From: Acidobacteriota bacterium
GTDB lineage: Bacteria; Acidobacteriota; Blastocatellia; Pyrinomonadales; Pyrinomonadaceae
Direction: 5' to 3'
NCBI GenBank assembly: GCA_029777145.1
Contig: JAKOSS010000688.1
Location: forward strand, 1-6,702
DNA length: 6,702 nt
The notes below the pieces were generated by a model. The model was not told where the DNA came from. It saw only the letters and a program-made list of their open reading frames with translations, and searched no databases. A program made the translations under genes and the position numbers. Each line of letters opens with the position of its first letter. Position 1 is the stretch's first letter. Below, piece by piece: positions 6,050 to 6,702 of this stretch.

Positions 6050-6702
6050 ATGAACTTCGAATACTCGCCGAAATCGCTCGAACTTCAGGAAAAGCTGCGC
6101 TCGTTCATGGACGAACACATCTTTCCAAACGAGAAGGCGTACCACGACGAGATCGCTGCCGGCGATCGTTGGGCGACGCTCGATCTGATCGAACGGTTGA
6201 AAGTGAATGCGCGTGAAGCCGGGTTGTGGAATCTCTTTCTTCCCGAGGTTTCCGGATTGACGAATCTCGAGTACGCGCCGCTTGCCGAGATCATGGGACG
6301 TGTCTTCTGGGCGTCGGAAGTTTTCAATTGCTCGGCGCCGGATACGGGAAACATGGAAGTGCTCGAGCGATACGGCACGCCGGAACAAAAAGCGACATGG
6401 CTCAAACCGCTGCTTGAGGGCACGATCCGATCGTGTTTCGCGATGACTGAGCCGGAGGTCGCGTCGTCGGATGCGACGAACATCTGCGCGTCGATCGTGC
6501 GCGATCGCGGCGACTACATTGTGAATGGTCGGAAATGGTGGTCGACAGGCGCGGGCGACAGCCGTTGCAGGCTCGCGATCTTCATGGGAAAGACCGATCC
6601 GGAAGGACCGAAGCATCTGCAGCAGTCGATGATCCTCGTCCCGATGGACGCGCCGGGCGTGAAAGTCGAACGAAATCTGCAAGTGTTCGGCTTCGACGAC
6701 GC
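6050..6702 (+). CDS. Acyl-CoA dehydrogenase, ACAD11-like (LvaC-like), N-terminal part
   Basis: The frame from the ATG at 6050 stays open to the right edge (217 codons plus two bases), so the C-terminal part is missing. The visible protein begins [20 protein letters not shown], the alpha-helical N-terminal ACAD domain. It continues through [27 protein letters not shown] and the flavin/substrate-contact motif [17 protein letters not shown]. The stretch [15 protein letters not shown], followed by [12 protein letters not shown], is typical of the ACAD10/11 subgroup. The catalytic base lies beyond the window. Family members are FAD enzymes acting on acyl-CoA. ACAD10/11-type members act on 4-phosphorylated acyl-CoA produced by the partner kinase, and that kinase is encoded divergently next door. 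No Shine-Dalgarno sequence is seen. An upstream ATG at 6042 opens only a 3-codon frame whose TGA overlaps this ATG. Confidence 0.9.
   Translation, partial: MNFEYSPKSLELQEKLRSFMDEHIFPNEKAYHDEIAAGDRWATLDLIERLKVNAREAGLWNLFLPEVSGLTNLEYAPLAEIMGRVFWASEVFNCSAPDTGNMEVLERYGTPEQKATWLKPLLEGTIRSCFAMTEPEVASSDATNICASIVRDRGDYIVNGRKWWSTGAGDSRCRLAIFMGKTDPEGPKHLQQSMILVPMDAPGVKVERNLQVFGFDD

Noticed and set aside
5947..6051. 35-residue N-terminal extension of the kinase frame
   Set aside because: It overlaps the divergent gene's start and the putative promoter and does not look like the family N-terminus, so the ATG at 5946 was preferred.
5963..6682. 239-codon minus-strand open frame opposite the acyl-CoA dehydrogenase
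   Set aside because: The plus strand encodes a well-conserved ACAD11-like protein here. The minus frame is Arg/His-rich and resembles nothing.

Overview
The window is bacterial chromosomal DNA of moderately high GC content, densely packed with housekeeping and metabolic genes. There is no tRNA, rRNA, CRISPR array, transposase or phage gene. Gene content and base usage would fit an environmental Gram-negative bacterium. An Acidobacteriota (Blastocatellia/Pyrinomonadaceae-like) origin is my best guess, but this is inference from general style and not from a marker gene.

Layout. The left edge (1-93, +) carries the last 30 codons of a Maf-type nucleotide pyrophosphatase. A gene-free stretch follows (94-324), holding a 10-bp-phased A-tract array and a perfect hairpin that can terminate transcription from both sides. 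From there to about 5946 every gene is on the minus strand. In order of transcription these are an APH-fold kinase of the ACAD10/ACAD11 type, a membrane-anchored GH1 beta-glycosidase, folK (HPPK), panB, panC, and a secreted thioredoxin-like protein that has lost its cysteines. At 6050 a divergent plus-strand gene, an ACAD11-like acyl-CoA dehydrogenase, runs off the right edge.

How the genes work together. folK acts in folate synthesis. panB and panC supply pantothenate for coenzyme A, and panB also uses a folate cofactor (5,10-methylenetetrahydrofolate), so the folK-panB-panC grouping makes metabolic sense. The divergent kinase/dehydrogenase pair corresponds to the two halves of the fused animal ACAD10/11 proteins and to the LvaA/LvaC pair of Pseudomonas levulinate catabolism. 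It probably handles 4-hydroxyacyl-CoA substrates. The GH1 enzyme starts 7 bp after the kinase gene and is probably co-transcribed with it, although its function looks unrelated.

The most distinctive non-coding feature is an approximately 113-bp palindromic element made of degenerate 14-bp repeats. It fills essentially the whole folK-panB gap. I found no clearly new multi-gene system. The points most worth following up are this element, the cysteine-free thioredoxin-like protein, the split ACAD10/11-like pair and the anchored GH1.
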